Source: Symsagittifera roscoffensis (Eukaryota; Xenacoelomorpha; Acoela; Convolutidae). From it: DNA of 64,000 bases. Shown here piece after piece: positions 30,889 to 43,061 of this stretch (positions are counted from its first letter, which is position 1; each line of letters begins with the position of its first letter). Both the position numbers and the translations under genes were made by a program. The DNA lies in NCBI RefSeq assembly GCF_963678635.1, contig NC_087067.1, positions 46,800,001 to 46,864,000 of the forward strand, in the 5' to 3' direction. Below the pieces are notes generated by a model that searched no databases, was not told where the DNA came from, and saw nothing but the letters and a program-made list of their open reading frames with translations.

Positions 30889-32170
30889 TATAATTTGAGC
30901 TGAAAAATCTCTTAATCACTAAATACATGTGCGAGATGTGGACGGAGCATAGAGTTGATCAAGTAACAGTAGGCCGAAAAACTGAATACAAACACACCGC
31001 GTAAATTTTTTTGAGTTGAAATTTTTACAGCCTCCTCAGCTGGTCCTGATAGTTAAAAAGTTTATTTTTTCAAACTCAATTTTTTTGTCTAAACCTTAAG
31101 AACTTCGCATTGTCTTGAAATAGTCCATTGCAAATTATCTTTTTCTTGTTGTTTATCAAAACCATAGGTAGCGAAACTGAAGTTTTAATTTGTTTCCCCT
31201 TGAGGATTTTTCTAACTCCCATCAAATTATGGTAATAAAGTTGAAATTCCAAAAATTGATAAAAGGAGAGGGGATATTCGAAGAGATCCAATTTAAACTG
31301 TTTGTTGTTTAGTGTCAATGAACGCAGTGAAAACTTTTTCATGGATGATGATTATTTTTTAGGAAAAAGGTAAAAAAAATAAAGGCTTAATTCTATGATT
31401 GTTTTGCTGTTTATTTCCATGGGTTTTCAGACTTAATAACTGGCTATTTTATGATGGAAACCCGTTGAGCGTAAATTAAGAGACATTGAATGTAGTGAAG
31501 AGCACTCTTATATATGTCTTGATGTTTTTTTTTTCAGGAAAGTCTTTGATTTTTCCGGAAAATTTGATTTTTCGCGGTTTTACTTTGACTTGTTTTTTTT
31601 TTATTTCAGTTCATTTACTTTGTTAAAACGGAAGGTAAACTCCACGATCGAGCTGCAAAATTGCTAAGGTCACAAAAAACTTGATCAATTTTTAGTTCCG
31701 AAACTAGTTCTTAATTTTCAGATTTTCCAGCGGAACAAAAGTTTGACATTTATCCAGTTTTCTCAAATTTGGTATGTTACAAAAAACTTTAAATTATAAA
31801 GCGTTTTGAAGTACGCGAAGGTTGATTTTGCAAAAGGATGGAAGAGGTCAGGCATCGGAAGTGAAGAGGTGTCCGCTTCCTTCCCATTAAAAAATCACCA
31901 CTAAAATTTTCGAATCGTTGTCGTGACTAATGCTATTGAAACAAAGTGTTTTCTTTCGCTCTAACCCTGGTTTTATGGACCAGATTAAGATCCCCACCAC
32001 ATCCAGTCCACCAACAATCAATAAAACTGCGTATCTCTGCATGCAGAATACTCTGTCGCAATTGACTGCAAATTCTTGCATGGAACCAAATGAACATACG
32101 CCCCCTAAACCGCTTTGGGCTGCAGGAAGTTGACTTCATCCAAACTTCATTAGTAAAAGGAAGACCAGAA
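30868..32170 (+). repeat. tandem duplication, copy A
   Basis: About 1.3 kb that matches 32937-34930 in the same orientation, from the sequence around GTGCGAGATGTGG (30930) to CATTAGTAAAAGGAAGACC (32153). Copy A lacks the two insertions found in copy B and so preserves both empty sites. Noncoding apart from parallel short frames. Confidence 0.8.
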
Positions 32171-33388
32171 TGTTAACTTGGTCCTTTATTTAAAATTTGA
32201 GCTGAAAAATCTCTAAATCAGTAAATACTGTAGTAGAGGACGTTTTAAGGAAGGAACTTTCTCAAAGTAATGGGACGGACGCATCGTCGCTATTGCGAAA
32301 AAATTTTCGCCGGAGGAATTTTTTGGCTTGAAGGGCAGGGTGGCCATGATGTCAGTGCCATCAGTGCTAGCAAATTAACATCATTGCCAAAAAAAGTTTC
32401 GCCGCTCTTCTTAACTTAATCATTAAAAATGGAAGCAGGTTTACACAGTGAGGTTTGTTCAGAGTTAACATAAGTAGATCCTTAACGAAAAAAAACTCAA
32501 TTTTGATACATTGTCCTGAGAATGCAATTTTCGAAACGTTAACTGTTTTTAATTGTGGTAAAAGTTGGGTTAAAAAAGACAATAGTTTTCTTTTTCGGAT
32601 ATCATTGGCAGGCATTCATTTTATCAGCGCCATTGTCATTGCCAGCAGTGTCAGTATCAGTGCCAGGGGGTGGATAGGCCGAGGTTTGGAGCAAAGAGCT
32701 AAATATCTAACCCTCTCCCCCCTCCGCCAGCGTTGCTACTGCCCAAACACCTTTATTAAATTGAGTTGATTTTTTATGTTTTAATTACTTAAATGATTGG
32801 GAGCATTATATCAATGGTGCAAAAATTAACCAAATAGGGTTAATTTGATAAATTGTCGAAAAAAAATATTTTTTGAAATATAGTAGCTCCTCCCGCAACT
32901 GCGCCTTGCTAAAAACTTAATTATTAATTATTAGAATTATAAGTGAGTTCTGGTGTTCATGTGCAAGATGTGGGCGGAGCATGGAGTTGACCATAAAAGT
33001 AGGGGGCCGAAAAACTGAATACAAACACACCGCGTAAATTTTACTGAGTTGAAATATTTACAGCCTCCTCAACAGGTCCTGATAGTTAGAAAGTTTATTT
33101 TTTCAAACTCAATTTTATCTAAACTTAAAGAACTTCGCATTGTCTTGAAATAGTCCATTGCAAATTCTTTTTTTCTTGTTGTTTATCAAAACCATAGGCA
33201 GCGAAACTGAAGTTTTGTTTTTTTTCCCTTGAGGATTTTTCTAAATCCCATCAATAATAAAGTTGAAATTCCAAAAATTGCTAAGGAGAGGGGATATTTG
33301 AAGAGATCCAATTTCACTTTTTTTTAAGTGTCAATGAACGCAGTGAAGACACTTACATGAGTGGTGATTATTTTTTTAGGAAAAAGGT

Positions 33389-33595
33389 TTACGCGGTTTG
33401 ACTTCTGATTTTTTTAAGTTCTGTTTTTGTGTTCTAGAGAAACTAGGCAAGTTATTATTTTTATTAAGGGACAGAAAGTTGGTAAGATATATCATTTTGA
33501 GGGTAACAAAATTGGTATAGTAGTTAATACCTATGGTGCTCTCACAATTTTGCACGAAAAAGCGAAGATGGTCGCTTGCTTATTGAGGTCAAAGT
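33389..33595. mobile_element. 207-bp insertion with 8-bp target duplication
   Basis: Present only in duplication copy B. It is bounded by AAAAAGGT at 33381-33388 and 33596-33603, a sequence present once in copy A (31364-31371). That is direct evidence of insertion with an 8-bp target duplication, as made by hAT-type transposases. No clear terminal inverted repeat is visible. Confidence 0.65.
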
Positions 33596-33818
33596 AAAAA
33601 GGTAAAAAATAAAGGCTTAATTCTATGATTGTTTTGCAGTTTATTTCCATGGGGTTTTTTAGACTTACAAACTGGCTATTTTATGATGGAAAATCGTTGA
33701 GCATTAATTAAGAGACATTGAATGTAGTGAAGAATATTCTTATATATGTCTTTTTTTTTTCAGGAAAGTCTTTGATTTTTCCGGAAAATTTGATTTTTCG
33801 CGGTTTGACTTTGACTTG

Positions 33819-34350
33819 TTGTTCCGACTTTCGATACAAAACTAACGGAATATTCGTGCTCGGGGTGGGTTTTTTTTTTCTTCAGACTTTTTAAATTTCG
33901 ACTTTTTAACTAGCCATTTTTGACGGAATTTTTTTATATCATTCGAAAGGTATTGTTGTCCTGAGCTCAAATTTGAAAAGATATTTCACCTGTGATCATT
34001 TTTCATAAAGTTATGGGGGCTTAAAGATTGCCATTTTGACCAATTTGGGACAATTAACGCGCGATATAACTCGCGCTATTAACGCGTAAGCGGAGATTTA
34101 ATCCGTCTTATAAATCGTTCCAAATTGGTTGAACGAAGCTTATTTGCCAGAATTGATTTGTTACAAGGAACAAAATCTATCTTTTTCTGTTTTATATGGC
34201 GTGTGGGGGGATGATTTTCATAAAAAGTTTCAAAAAAATTTTCGTTTTTATTTTATTTCATTGAATTTTTTAATGTTTATACTGCTGCTCCATAAACCTT
34301 AAAAGGCAGTCGGAACATTCAGGGCTTCGCCCTGATACGAGCAGTCTTGT
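33819..34350 (+). mobile_element. hairpin-end MITE family, copy 2
   Basis: About 530 bp: starts GTTCCGACTTTCGATAC, contains AACGCGCGATATAACTCGCG, and ends CAGGGCTTCGCCCTG (perfect hairpin) followed by ATACGAGCAGTCTTG. Copy A of the duplication has the uninterrupted site at about 31590. CTTGTT flanks both sides, a likely target duplication or a shared end sequence. Confidence 0.85.
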
Positions 34351-35039
34351 TTTTAATTTCAGTTCATTTACTTTGTTAAAACGGAAAGTAAACTCCACGA
34401 TCGAGCTGCAAAATTGTTAAGGTCACAAAAAACGTGATCAATTTTTAGTTCCGAAAGTAGTTTTTAATTTTCAGATTTCCCAGCGGAACAAAAAATTGTT
34501 ATTTATCCAGTTTTCTTAAATTTGGTATGTTTTACCAAAAAACTTTAAATTATAAAGCGTTTTTGAAGTACGCGAAGGCTGATTTTGCAAAATGATGGAA
34601 GAGGTCAGGCATCCGAAGTGAAGAGGTGTCCGCTCCCTCCCCATTAAAAAATCACCGCTAAAATTTTCGAATCCATGTCGTGACTAATGCTATTAAAACA
34701 AAGTGTTTTCTTTCGCCCTAACCCTGGTTTTATGGACCAGAAGATCCCCACCACATCCAGTCAGCCAACAATGATTAAAACTGCGTATCTCTGCATGCAG
34801 AATACTCGGTCGCAATTGTCTGCAAATTCTTGCATGGAACCAAATGAACATACGCCCCCTAAACCGCTTTGGGCTGCAGGAAGTTGACTTCATCCAAACT
34901 TCATTAGTAAAAGGAAGACCAGAATAATTTACTCGGTTGATGTTGTCGAAATACAACGCTTCCGTACAATCTTTCCATGTCTTCTTATTCTCTATTTGCT
35001 TAAGATTAATTTGAGTTGCCTCCATGTGGCTCTGTTTTA

Positions 35040-36014
35040 AGAGTTATCAGCATTGGAGTGTCGGCTCGGTTTAGGGGGTTTTCGCTTAGATAGCGCTTGA
35101 ATCTTTATGCTCAGGGAAATTTTTGACAGATAGAAGGGCGTGTAAAATATCACTGTTTAGTCGACAAGCTAAAGTGACAAATGCAAGTGAGTGTTATTAG
35201 AGAAAGATGCATTCCATTACTTTCTATTTTTTAGATGGCGTTTTTGAAGTTGATTTATTGAGACAGTTAGATAGCACCGAAATAGCTAGCAAGCCTATTG
35301 AGCGCGGAAATCTGTTTTTTAAAATGTCAGTGGTTGGCAGATTGATGGACTACAAATAGCATCGCCGGAAGAGCCTAAAAGGAGCCTAATAAAATGGCGT
35401 GTGCCAATTTTTATGACAACCATTTCGTTTTTCGGCGTATTTTTGGCGCGCGCTCCCCTTCAAAGTTAATGTATGTTAGCACCAAATGTTTTTTCAACGA
35501 AATTTGATGCTCAATCGCCCAAAAATTGATGCAGTAAAATGAATGCCTTGGAATTAACTGGCCGCCCCCTAGACATGAAACCGCACAGTGTAGGGTTTCA
35601 CCAATGAAACATTAAAGTCCAATGATCTCTGTGGGTTCGTTGACCCATTTTACTCCAAATGTGTTCAATGGTGCCCTAGACGCCAGTCTTTATTGGAATC
35701 GAGGGTAACCTAGAATACCCCGCCGCCCGCAGTTATTCGATTTCTTCAAGAGGAAATTGGTTTTAAAATTTCCGCTGCAATACTGCTTGCCTCTTTACTC
35801 CCCTAAATGCAATAAACAATAAGTTAATGATGTAACCATTTATTCAAAAGGTTATATACTGCGACGAAATGTGTTTAGAAATGGTTTATTAAGCATATGC
35901 GAATTTTGTACCTAGTAACGAATCTTCCCCCTCCCCTTTTTCACAAGAAGCGGGGGGGGGGGTTGAGGAGTTAGAGATCCAACATTTCTGATGTTTGGTG
36001 ATGGTTTATTTCAG
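35040..36014. other. no gene seen; probable intron
   Basis: No coding frame. It ends in a good splice acceptor (GGTTTATTTCAG) at 36014, so at least its right end is likely intronic. A run of ten G lies at about 35952-35961. Confidence 0.35.
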
Positions 36015-36640
36015 ATCAGAAATCCATTATGTACTTCGGCTTTTCAAAGCACAACCTGGAGATGACTGAGAGCATAAATTGGGTCAAGCAAATATGCAAT
36101 TACAAACTTGGAAACGAGAGCAAACAAGACCATGATCTCAGTCTAAAATTAGCGGCCACTAAATCGACGCAGCAGTCAATAGACGTAGATATATTTCATG
36201 GCCCTTTTGCATGGGCGTTCAAGGAAGAGTTAAAAACCTGCTTTCCTAGGTGTACAATTAATCGTCCTTTGAAACTAACTCAAACTCAGAAACTTAATCT
36301 TGAAAACTACGCCGCAGTGTTGCGTAGTTCTGTCAAGTGTAAACTTTGGTTTGTTTCCATATTTGGCTATGAAAGTGCTGTTTTTGTAATAGCGACAGTG
36401 CTAAACCAGCTCGAAAACATATTATCGACAAGTGAAAAAGAATCGAATGTTTTTGATTATGATTTGGAGAATGTGTATGGCTTTGAAGATTGTAGAGTTA
36501 TTACTGAAAGCGCCTCCTTTCTGAATTTTCTCTTCATAACCTTTATTATTACAACTTTTATTATAGCTATTTTGCTATTCATCTTATCAATGTGGTACTG
36601 TGGTATTATAGATTTGCCTTTGAATACTCCTGATTACTGA
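36015..36640 (+). CDS. terminal exon, C-terminal membrane anchor, unknown gene
   Basis: Starts after a TTATTTCAG acceptor (two bases, then QKSIMYFGFSKHN) and is open for 208 codons to a stop at 36640. The body is hydrophilic with scattered Cys (about seven) and helical segments such as LTQTQKLNLENYAAVL. Near the end lies one strong transmembrane helix, FLFITFIITTFIIAILLFIL, followed by MWYCGIIDLPLNTPDY. A tail-anchored or single-pass type I protein is likely. An AATAAA at 36784 could be its poly(A) signal, next to a MITE. Methionine 36029 is the first ATG if it were a single-exon gene. I do not recognise the family. Confidence 0.55.
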
Positions 36641-36801
36641 ATTATTTTTAAATTAATTCTCTGAATAATTGATTACTTAAAAGTTAAGTGAGCAATTAGA
36701 AGTAAACGAATTTTGTAAAACTGTAACAGAATAGTATTTTTCCGCAATTAAAAGACATCACGTTTGATCTAGATTATTTGAAACAATAAAAAACAAAACA
36801 A

Positions 36802-37322
36802 AAGACTGCTCGTATCAGGGCGAAGCCCTGAATGTTCCGACTGCCATTTAAGGTTTTTGGAGCAGTAATAACATGAAAAAATTAAATGTAATAAAATGAA
36901 ATGAAAATTTTTTTTTCTAACATTTGAAATTTTCTTTGAAAATCATCCCCTCACACGCCATATAAAGTACAAAAGAATAGATTTCGCTCCTGTAACAAAT
37001 CAATTATGGCAAATGAGCTTCTTTCAACCAATTTGGAACGATTTCTAAGACGGATTAAATCTCCGCTTACGCGTTCATAGCGCGAAATATATCGCGCGTT
37101 AATTGTCACAAAATGGCAATCTTTAAACCCCCATAACTTTACGAAAAAATGATCACAGGTGAAATAGCTTTTCAAATTTAAGCTCAGGACATCAATACCT
37201 TTCGAATGATATTTAAAAATTCGGTCAAAAATGGCTAGTTAAAAAGTCGAAATTTGTCTGAAGAAAAAAAACCCACCCCGAGCACAAATATTCCGTTACT
37301 TTCGTATCGAAAGTCGGAACAA
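36802..37322 (-). mobile_element. hairpin-end MITE family, copy 3
   Basis: Inverted orientation: begins AAGACTGCTCGTATCAGGGC, shows the perfect terminal hairpin CAGGGCGAAGCCCTG, and ends TTTCGTATCGAAAGTCGGAA. Flanked by AACAAAAC-type sequence on both sides. Confidence 0.85.
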
Positions 37323-40300
37323 CAAAACAAAAAAGTAACCTTTCATGAATCAATTGTCTGTGCGCGGAGCGGAGTTCAAAAGTATTGATCATAAAACTCA
37401 AAACGACCTACAAAAAATTTATTTAAACAAACCATTCAGAATTGAAAATCTAAATTCTATCTTTTTAAGTTTCTCGTTGCATAAAAGGGAATATTAAATA
37501 GTTTCTGTAAATTTTGGGCTCGGTCGAAGAAGACAAAAATGAAAGCTAGAGTTAAAATTTAAATCTAAACGTGTTTAAAATCTGATTGTGGTGGTCGTGT
37601 AATTGTTTGTGTGCATGTGTGTGTTGCTTTGAAGGAATAATTAGCTGCTTTGGTAGCTTTCCAACTTCAAGTCGCTGTTTTCCACGGTCTAAGACTTCGA
37701 TGACCTATTTTTTTACCGACTGACCCTAAAAGTTTTTTAAGATGCGTTTGACGCGAAGATAGTCTATTCTATTATATATTCAAATGCGGGCTTCACTATT
37801 TTGCCATGTTTAAGTTTTTTCAACTGTATTGATTTTGCATCTGTAACGAAAGAATGTTTTCACGTTTAACCTGTATCGTTTATTGCAACAGTTAAGAGTT
37901 TTTTCAATTTCCCAGTTTGAATTCAATGTATATTTCACAATGTTTGAAATTAGCAGCTCATTAACTGGATGCTTTCAGGGTTCCGCCATTTGTTGCGAGT
38001 TTCTTTTCCGATTATGAATACCCAAAAGTTTTTAGTATAAGAGATACGACAATTTTTTTTTATTTTCTTCAAGTTTCAGAAAACAAGTTTAAAAAGTTCC
38101 GTTGAGTTTGAAAATCCCAATACTGTAGGTGGGTAGTGTCAGGGTACTCTCAGGGGTTGAGAAATTTGCCTCCAATTATTACTATTCAAATCCTTTTAAA
38201 AAAACATCATCTCTTGAAAACTAAAGTATTTTCATTAAGTTTGAAATTCCGAACCCTTAACTTGGATACTGTGAGGGTGCTTTCAGAGTTTGAAATTCTT
38301 GCTTTCAAATGTGACGTCTCAAATGCGTTTAGTTACTGAGATATGTCGTTTTTTCATGATTTGTTTAAATGCACCAATATTGCTTCCTGAAGTTGAACTA
38401 TCGAGTCATATGTAGAAGAATTTCACCTTTTCGTCCAGGTTAGGCATGCCCTAAGCGCACTTTTGGGGCTAACAATAAAAACAGTAACATAAACAAATGT
38501 TTTGATTCTGCAAGTTTCAGAGCCACAAATTTCTACAGCAGTTGAGATGCATACGTGAGGCCCGTGGTTCGATTCCTGTAGAGCCTTTTTGCAAAACTTA
38601 ATAAATCAATCTGCCTTTTTTTCTTTTTACCAAACCTTTAAAATTTTTTGGGGGTTAACTAATAGTTTTGGAGGTATTTTACACATATAATATTGCTCTT
38701 AGTTGGTATATTTTCTGTATTTTTCAAAGCTTTGTGCTTGAAAAGGGCGGTGAGCTGTTTATTTTGAAAAATTTTGTTTTGTACGAACTTATTAAACAAT
38801 AAAAGGATTATATTTGTTAAATAGACCAAGTTAATCTAAGAACGTTTTTCTTGAATCGATATATGATGTTTTTTTGAAAGTTCCGGGTTCAAAATGATTT
38901 TTCGAAAAGGTTACTTGCATTTTTTCCCACAAATCATGTTAGAAGTGCGCATATCTTGAGTAAAATTTCAGATATTTTAAATTAGTGTTCCTATTTTGGT
39001 GCATGCTAACTTTATGTGTTCTCATTAAGTCCCGGAATTTTTGATGTTTCAGTAAACGTAAATGTAAAAGTTTGAAAATCAGCTGCAAAGTTTTTGTCTG
39101 CCAGCAATTTTGAGGCAATATCTCTTAGCTTCTCAGGTTAGGTTTTTACTATGTTGAACTATTTATCAAGCAGTTTTTGTCTAATTTTTTTATCGTTTTT
39201 TTATCTCTTTTTCCTCCAGCCCCGCACCCCACCTCACACGAGCATCAATTTTATGGTCTAACGAGTGGTTTTACAAGGTTGATTATCAAGACATAATATG
39301 TTTGTCATGGCTTAATTAGTCTGCATGTCAATTTTCATGACAATCGGACAATGTGAACAGTAATTTAAATAATGAAAATTTGCAGGTGGGTTGGGGGAGG
39401 AAAAAGAGCCGGGCTGGCTAATTGAAGCCAGTTAAGGAAAGAAGAAAGCTATAGTCATCAGTTTTCTAAGTAATTCAAGATCGAAGTGAATTTGAAACAA
39501 GAGCACAGAAGAACCCATCACAATATTTAAAGCAACTGCGAGGGGAAAAGAAAAATTGCGAGGGGAACTGCGAGGGGAATAGAAAAATTTATATCAACTG
39601 AAATAAAAAATCAGCTTTTTTGGGTACTAATAGTCGTTGAAATGAGACATCGGGGGGGGGGGGGGGGGGGGGGGGAGAACGTTCTCTCAGGGATTGTGGT
39701 TCACCTGACCTCTTAAAGGGTATCTCCTTTAACTTTTTGTTACGACTTCAATTTCAGGTCGACCAAACTGCTATTACTTCTTAACCTGTCTTCGGTGCTT
39801 AAGTGCATTATCGAAATCTTCAACAAATTCCTCTAATTGTCATTTTTGACCTTTTTAATTCGCCTGCAACGCTGAAAAGTTTGACAATTTAAAAGGACCT
39901 GTAAGAGCTCGGAAAATCCGATCTTGATAGGTTTAAGTAAAATGGACAAAACATTGGACAAAATTTTCGAAACGCTTTACAGACAGCATTATTTTTCGAT
40001 GGATTTTGTTTTCATCAACTGAAGTCGGTAGTTAATTTTACGCAATTGCATGAAATCACAATTGACACTTCCAAATCTAATTGCATTATAAGCTGTGGAC
40101 CTGGTTTGACTAAATTACCCTTTATTTCAATTTGCTTCCAAGTGTAGTTCCCAAGTTTGCAATTAGGTGCTTAAAATTCATTTTTACAAATGCAGTTTTT
40201 GTTTACGTTAATAGATTTTTTCGGTTTATTTAAAGAGCACTTCAAGAACAGTAAAAGCCTTTCAAATGGTATCTAAAAAGGCTGTCTAATAATAAACGCC

Positions 40301-40426
40301 TGTCTTAGGACATCAATGCAGTCAAAAAGAGGTCTAATAGAGGTCTGAAATAGATGCGCTAGAATACAATTCAAAGCCAATTACGATATTTTGGTCGAAT
40401 AGTTCACTTGAAAATTCCAATCAGTT
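37323..40426. other. no gene recognised
   Basis: A+T-rich sequence without a supported coding frame. It includes a tRNA-like B box (38566-38576), a run of about 24 G (39651-39675) and a short GCGAGGGGAA repeat near 39535-39585. An internal near-repeat (ACTGTAGG/ACTGTGAGGG with CTTTCAG/GAGTTTGAAATT) occurs near 38120 and 38265. Confidence 0.35.
38530..38595 (+). repeat. tRNA-like SINE remnant
   Basis: A perfect B box GGTTCGATTCC at 38566-38576 follows GTGAGGCCCGT, but the A box is not recognisable and the arms do not fold as a tRNA. Likely a SINE fragment. Confidence 0.35.
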
Positions 40427-40849
40427 CTGAGTTAAGACCGAAGTGGTTAACTCATAGAGTAATTTCGGATAGGGTACACCGTCTGCTCGTCACGCTATCT
40501 TATTTTCGGCCAGATAGATTCGTGCAACTTCTTAGTCTAATACCGATCCTAATCTTACTCTTATATCTACTAGTCTCAAGGTGTTTAACTAGTCTCTGCT
40601 AGGCTCAATAGATCTAGAGTATACCGGCTTATTGCGGCAGCTGAAGTTCTCTGGGAGAGGCAACTAATTTCTAAGTTAAATTCAAATCTCTCTGGTGCTG
40701 AAATTACAAGTAATTTCAGCACTTACAAATAAGTGGGTTGTTAGTTAGATGGATTATGATTGGTTAATATTAAATATTTTACAGTGGTAAAATATCTAAT
40801 TTATCCAATAATAAAATGTAGTTTAGATCAGGTTCCACCCATCCGGGGT
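40427..40849 (-). repeat. 3' LTR of the envelope-bearing element
   Basis: Matches 43085-43500. It lacks about 25 bases present at the inner edge of the other LTR, so it is slightly truncated at its outer end. It contains an antisense 60-codon frame with one membrane segment. Confidence 0.65.
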
Positions 40850-41392
40850 TTACAGAGTTTTTTAGAACTATCTTTCTTCTCTGCAATTTGAAGGATGGAT
40901 GATGAACGTTGGTATTTGGCGAACATCATTTTCTTATCCGGTTCCTCTTGGAGAAGAACGCTCCAGGACGCTGGAATTATGGATAAGAAATTATTATGTC
41001 GTCATTCGACAACGACTGTGATCCCCAATGAAATCAATCCGATTTCGAAATGGTTTGCTATGACAGTTTTTTCTGCATTATGAGGAGAACTTGTTTTGTG
41101 TGCAACCTCGTCTGGGAATGGCGTGAAGATCGTGTGTGGAAGGGATGCCTTGTAACTCGGATCTGTACGTATACTTGATCATCGAGGTGGTCATTGTTCT
41201 AGTTCAATGAAGTCCTTTTCTGCGAAGTCAAGTCGTACTCTAAATCCTTTGAGTTGTGATTGTGGACGGCATGTCGGATGTTCGGCAAGACGGCAAGAAA
41301 ATCATCAGCTTGTTTTATTAGAAATTGAAGTGTTTGCGAAAAAATTTGAAAAATAAGTGTATTGGTTTGTCATGAAGGTCAAATGTTTTTGG

Positions 41393-42830
41393 TCAGTACA
41401 ATCTTTTTGGCTGATTGAAATTCACATAGTCGCATAGTTGATGAAGTGTCTCTAATTCGGAGAGTGACATTTCTTGAAAAATTCGACTAATTGTGTAGTC
41501 TAACTTCATATCTAAGTGGATATCATAATGAATATTACCAAAATAGGTGCTATTCATTAGTGATAATTCTTGTAAACGTGTGCTTTTACTGTCATGTGGT
41601 TTTAGTTTTCCACTAGGTTGACCTGTGCTTTTTTGAAAGTTAACTGGGATGTATGATGTTCCTTCATTTATAGGATGACTTGTGGCATAAGGGTCAAATT
41701 TTATTTTTCCAGTGGTCATGTCGAAACCTTTTTCGTATTCGACAAGTATTTCAGAGTATTGTGTTTTATAAAGTGGATTTCTGTATTTACATGCAAATTC
41801 TGTTTCTTGATAGATTTGGAAACATGTTAATTTGTTTTCTATATCATGAATATTTCTAAAATAATTATTTTGTTTTCGGGATGGGCTTACTTGTTCGTAT
41901 GGAATTGATTCTATAAAATATTTTTCGTGAAATTTTATCATTCGAGCGTGTATTTTTGCTACTTGAAATGTTGTGCATGTATCTTCGGGAAACCAAACAA
42001 TTGTTGCTTGGGTCCTTGTTGTAGGGTCACAATAACCTTGATCATTTTTGCAAGGTAATCTATTTCCTTGATAGATCATTGTGTTATCAGATAAATCTCG
42101 TGTGAGTTGTACTTTTTCGAGTTGTATTTTCCAATCGAAAAACAATATTTGTTGATATCCTTTATTTTTTGTGTCTGCTTTGCAGTTTGAGGGGTCATTT
42201 ATTCCAATGTGTGGTATCCAATGCTTATCGTGTATGTCATAAGTTAATTTTCCGTGTGCGCCGTTATATGGGTATTTTTCGTCTAATTGAATATGTCCTT
42301 GATATCGTTCAAGTTCTGCTTGATGTACAGAATCGGCAAAGGCATGAAAATTTACTATTGTTCTGTCTGTGTTTTTATTTCTTGTTAGATTTAGTCTGAG
42401 TAATTCGTTTTTACAATCGTCGGGGTTTAGATGTAAAAGTCGTTCTATGTTACTTTGTTAAAACGATTCGTGGTCAAGTCGGTTTTTATTTCCGTTTGAA
42501 ACTTGTTAACAATGTACTTTCTTTTCGGAAATAAATTGTTGCTGTAAATTTATATCCTGTGACTGTTGTTGCTCGGGCTTTTGAATACAGTGTTGCTATT
42601 ACATTTGTAGTTTCTATAGCTTGTGGTTCTGTTTCGCATTGTGATACTTGATTTATTGCATATTTGTGTAGTTTTTTTTGTTCGTTTTCTTCACAATCAT
42701 AGTGTGTTACTAATAAATCTTGGGGTCCTGTGCGAGGAGAAGGATTTGTATTTTGGTCGGAAAATATTAGAAAAAAGATGTGTTAAAACATTAATATTTT
42801 TAGAATATACATGTGTATGATAATCCTGAG
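41393..42830 (-). pseudogene. envelope-like glycoprotein gene, broken
   Basis: On the - strand a long cysteine-containing frame runs from about 42460 to a stop at 41393 (roughly 350 codons). A second frame upstream (about 42490-42710) continues the same kind of protein. The breaks are a stop with frame change at about 42455-42490 and further frame changes at about 42715-42810. Paired Cys, N-glycosylation sites and a Gly-Tyr-Cys block followed by a Trp-rich stretch suggest a viral-type glycoprotein, most like those of chuvirus-related or LTR-element envelopes; this is from memory of the style and unverified. The frame ends without a membrane anchor, so even the long part would not make a complete envelope. 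It is an inactive relic. Confidence 0.45.
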
Positions 42831-43061
42831 TATGGGTTATAAAATGTTATGTAACCAATTGTGTTTTTTGTATATCTATCTGTTATATTTGGTGGACTTA
42901 ATGGGTAGGGGTGTTGGACAATATTATTAAGTTTGATTGTGATTTCAAATTTTAATTGGAGACTTATTTTGTTGAAGTATTTGAATATTGTGTTCTCGAA
43001 TATCTTCGTGGATATCTTGTCTATACTGTAATCTATTTTGGTTAATTCTAAGCTAATAAGG

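Larger units (their letters stand above)
32937..34930 (+). repeat. tandem duplication, copy B with two insertions
   Basis: Matches copy A but is longer because of a 207-bp insertion (33389-33595) and a MITE (33819-34350). Outside those, matches extend through AAAACTGAATACAAACACAC (33013), ATTCTATGATTGTTTTGC (33621) and the end block near 34900. Confidence 0.8.

Noticed and set aside
33819-34350. Helitron origin for the hairpin-ended elements
   Set aside because: A 3' hairpin is present, but there is no 5' TC or 3' CTRR end, and flanks do not fit insertion between A and T.
34693-35025. 110-codon - strand frame with plausible codon use (about 34880-35025)
   Set aside because: The lower half lies in the tandem duplication and is a repeat; no good donor follows the plausible part. 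It could still be an exon.
40895-41083. 62-codon + strand frame in the LTR element interior
   Set aside because: It is antisense to the element, has no motif and does not recur in the related array.
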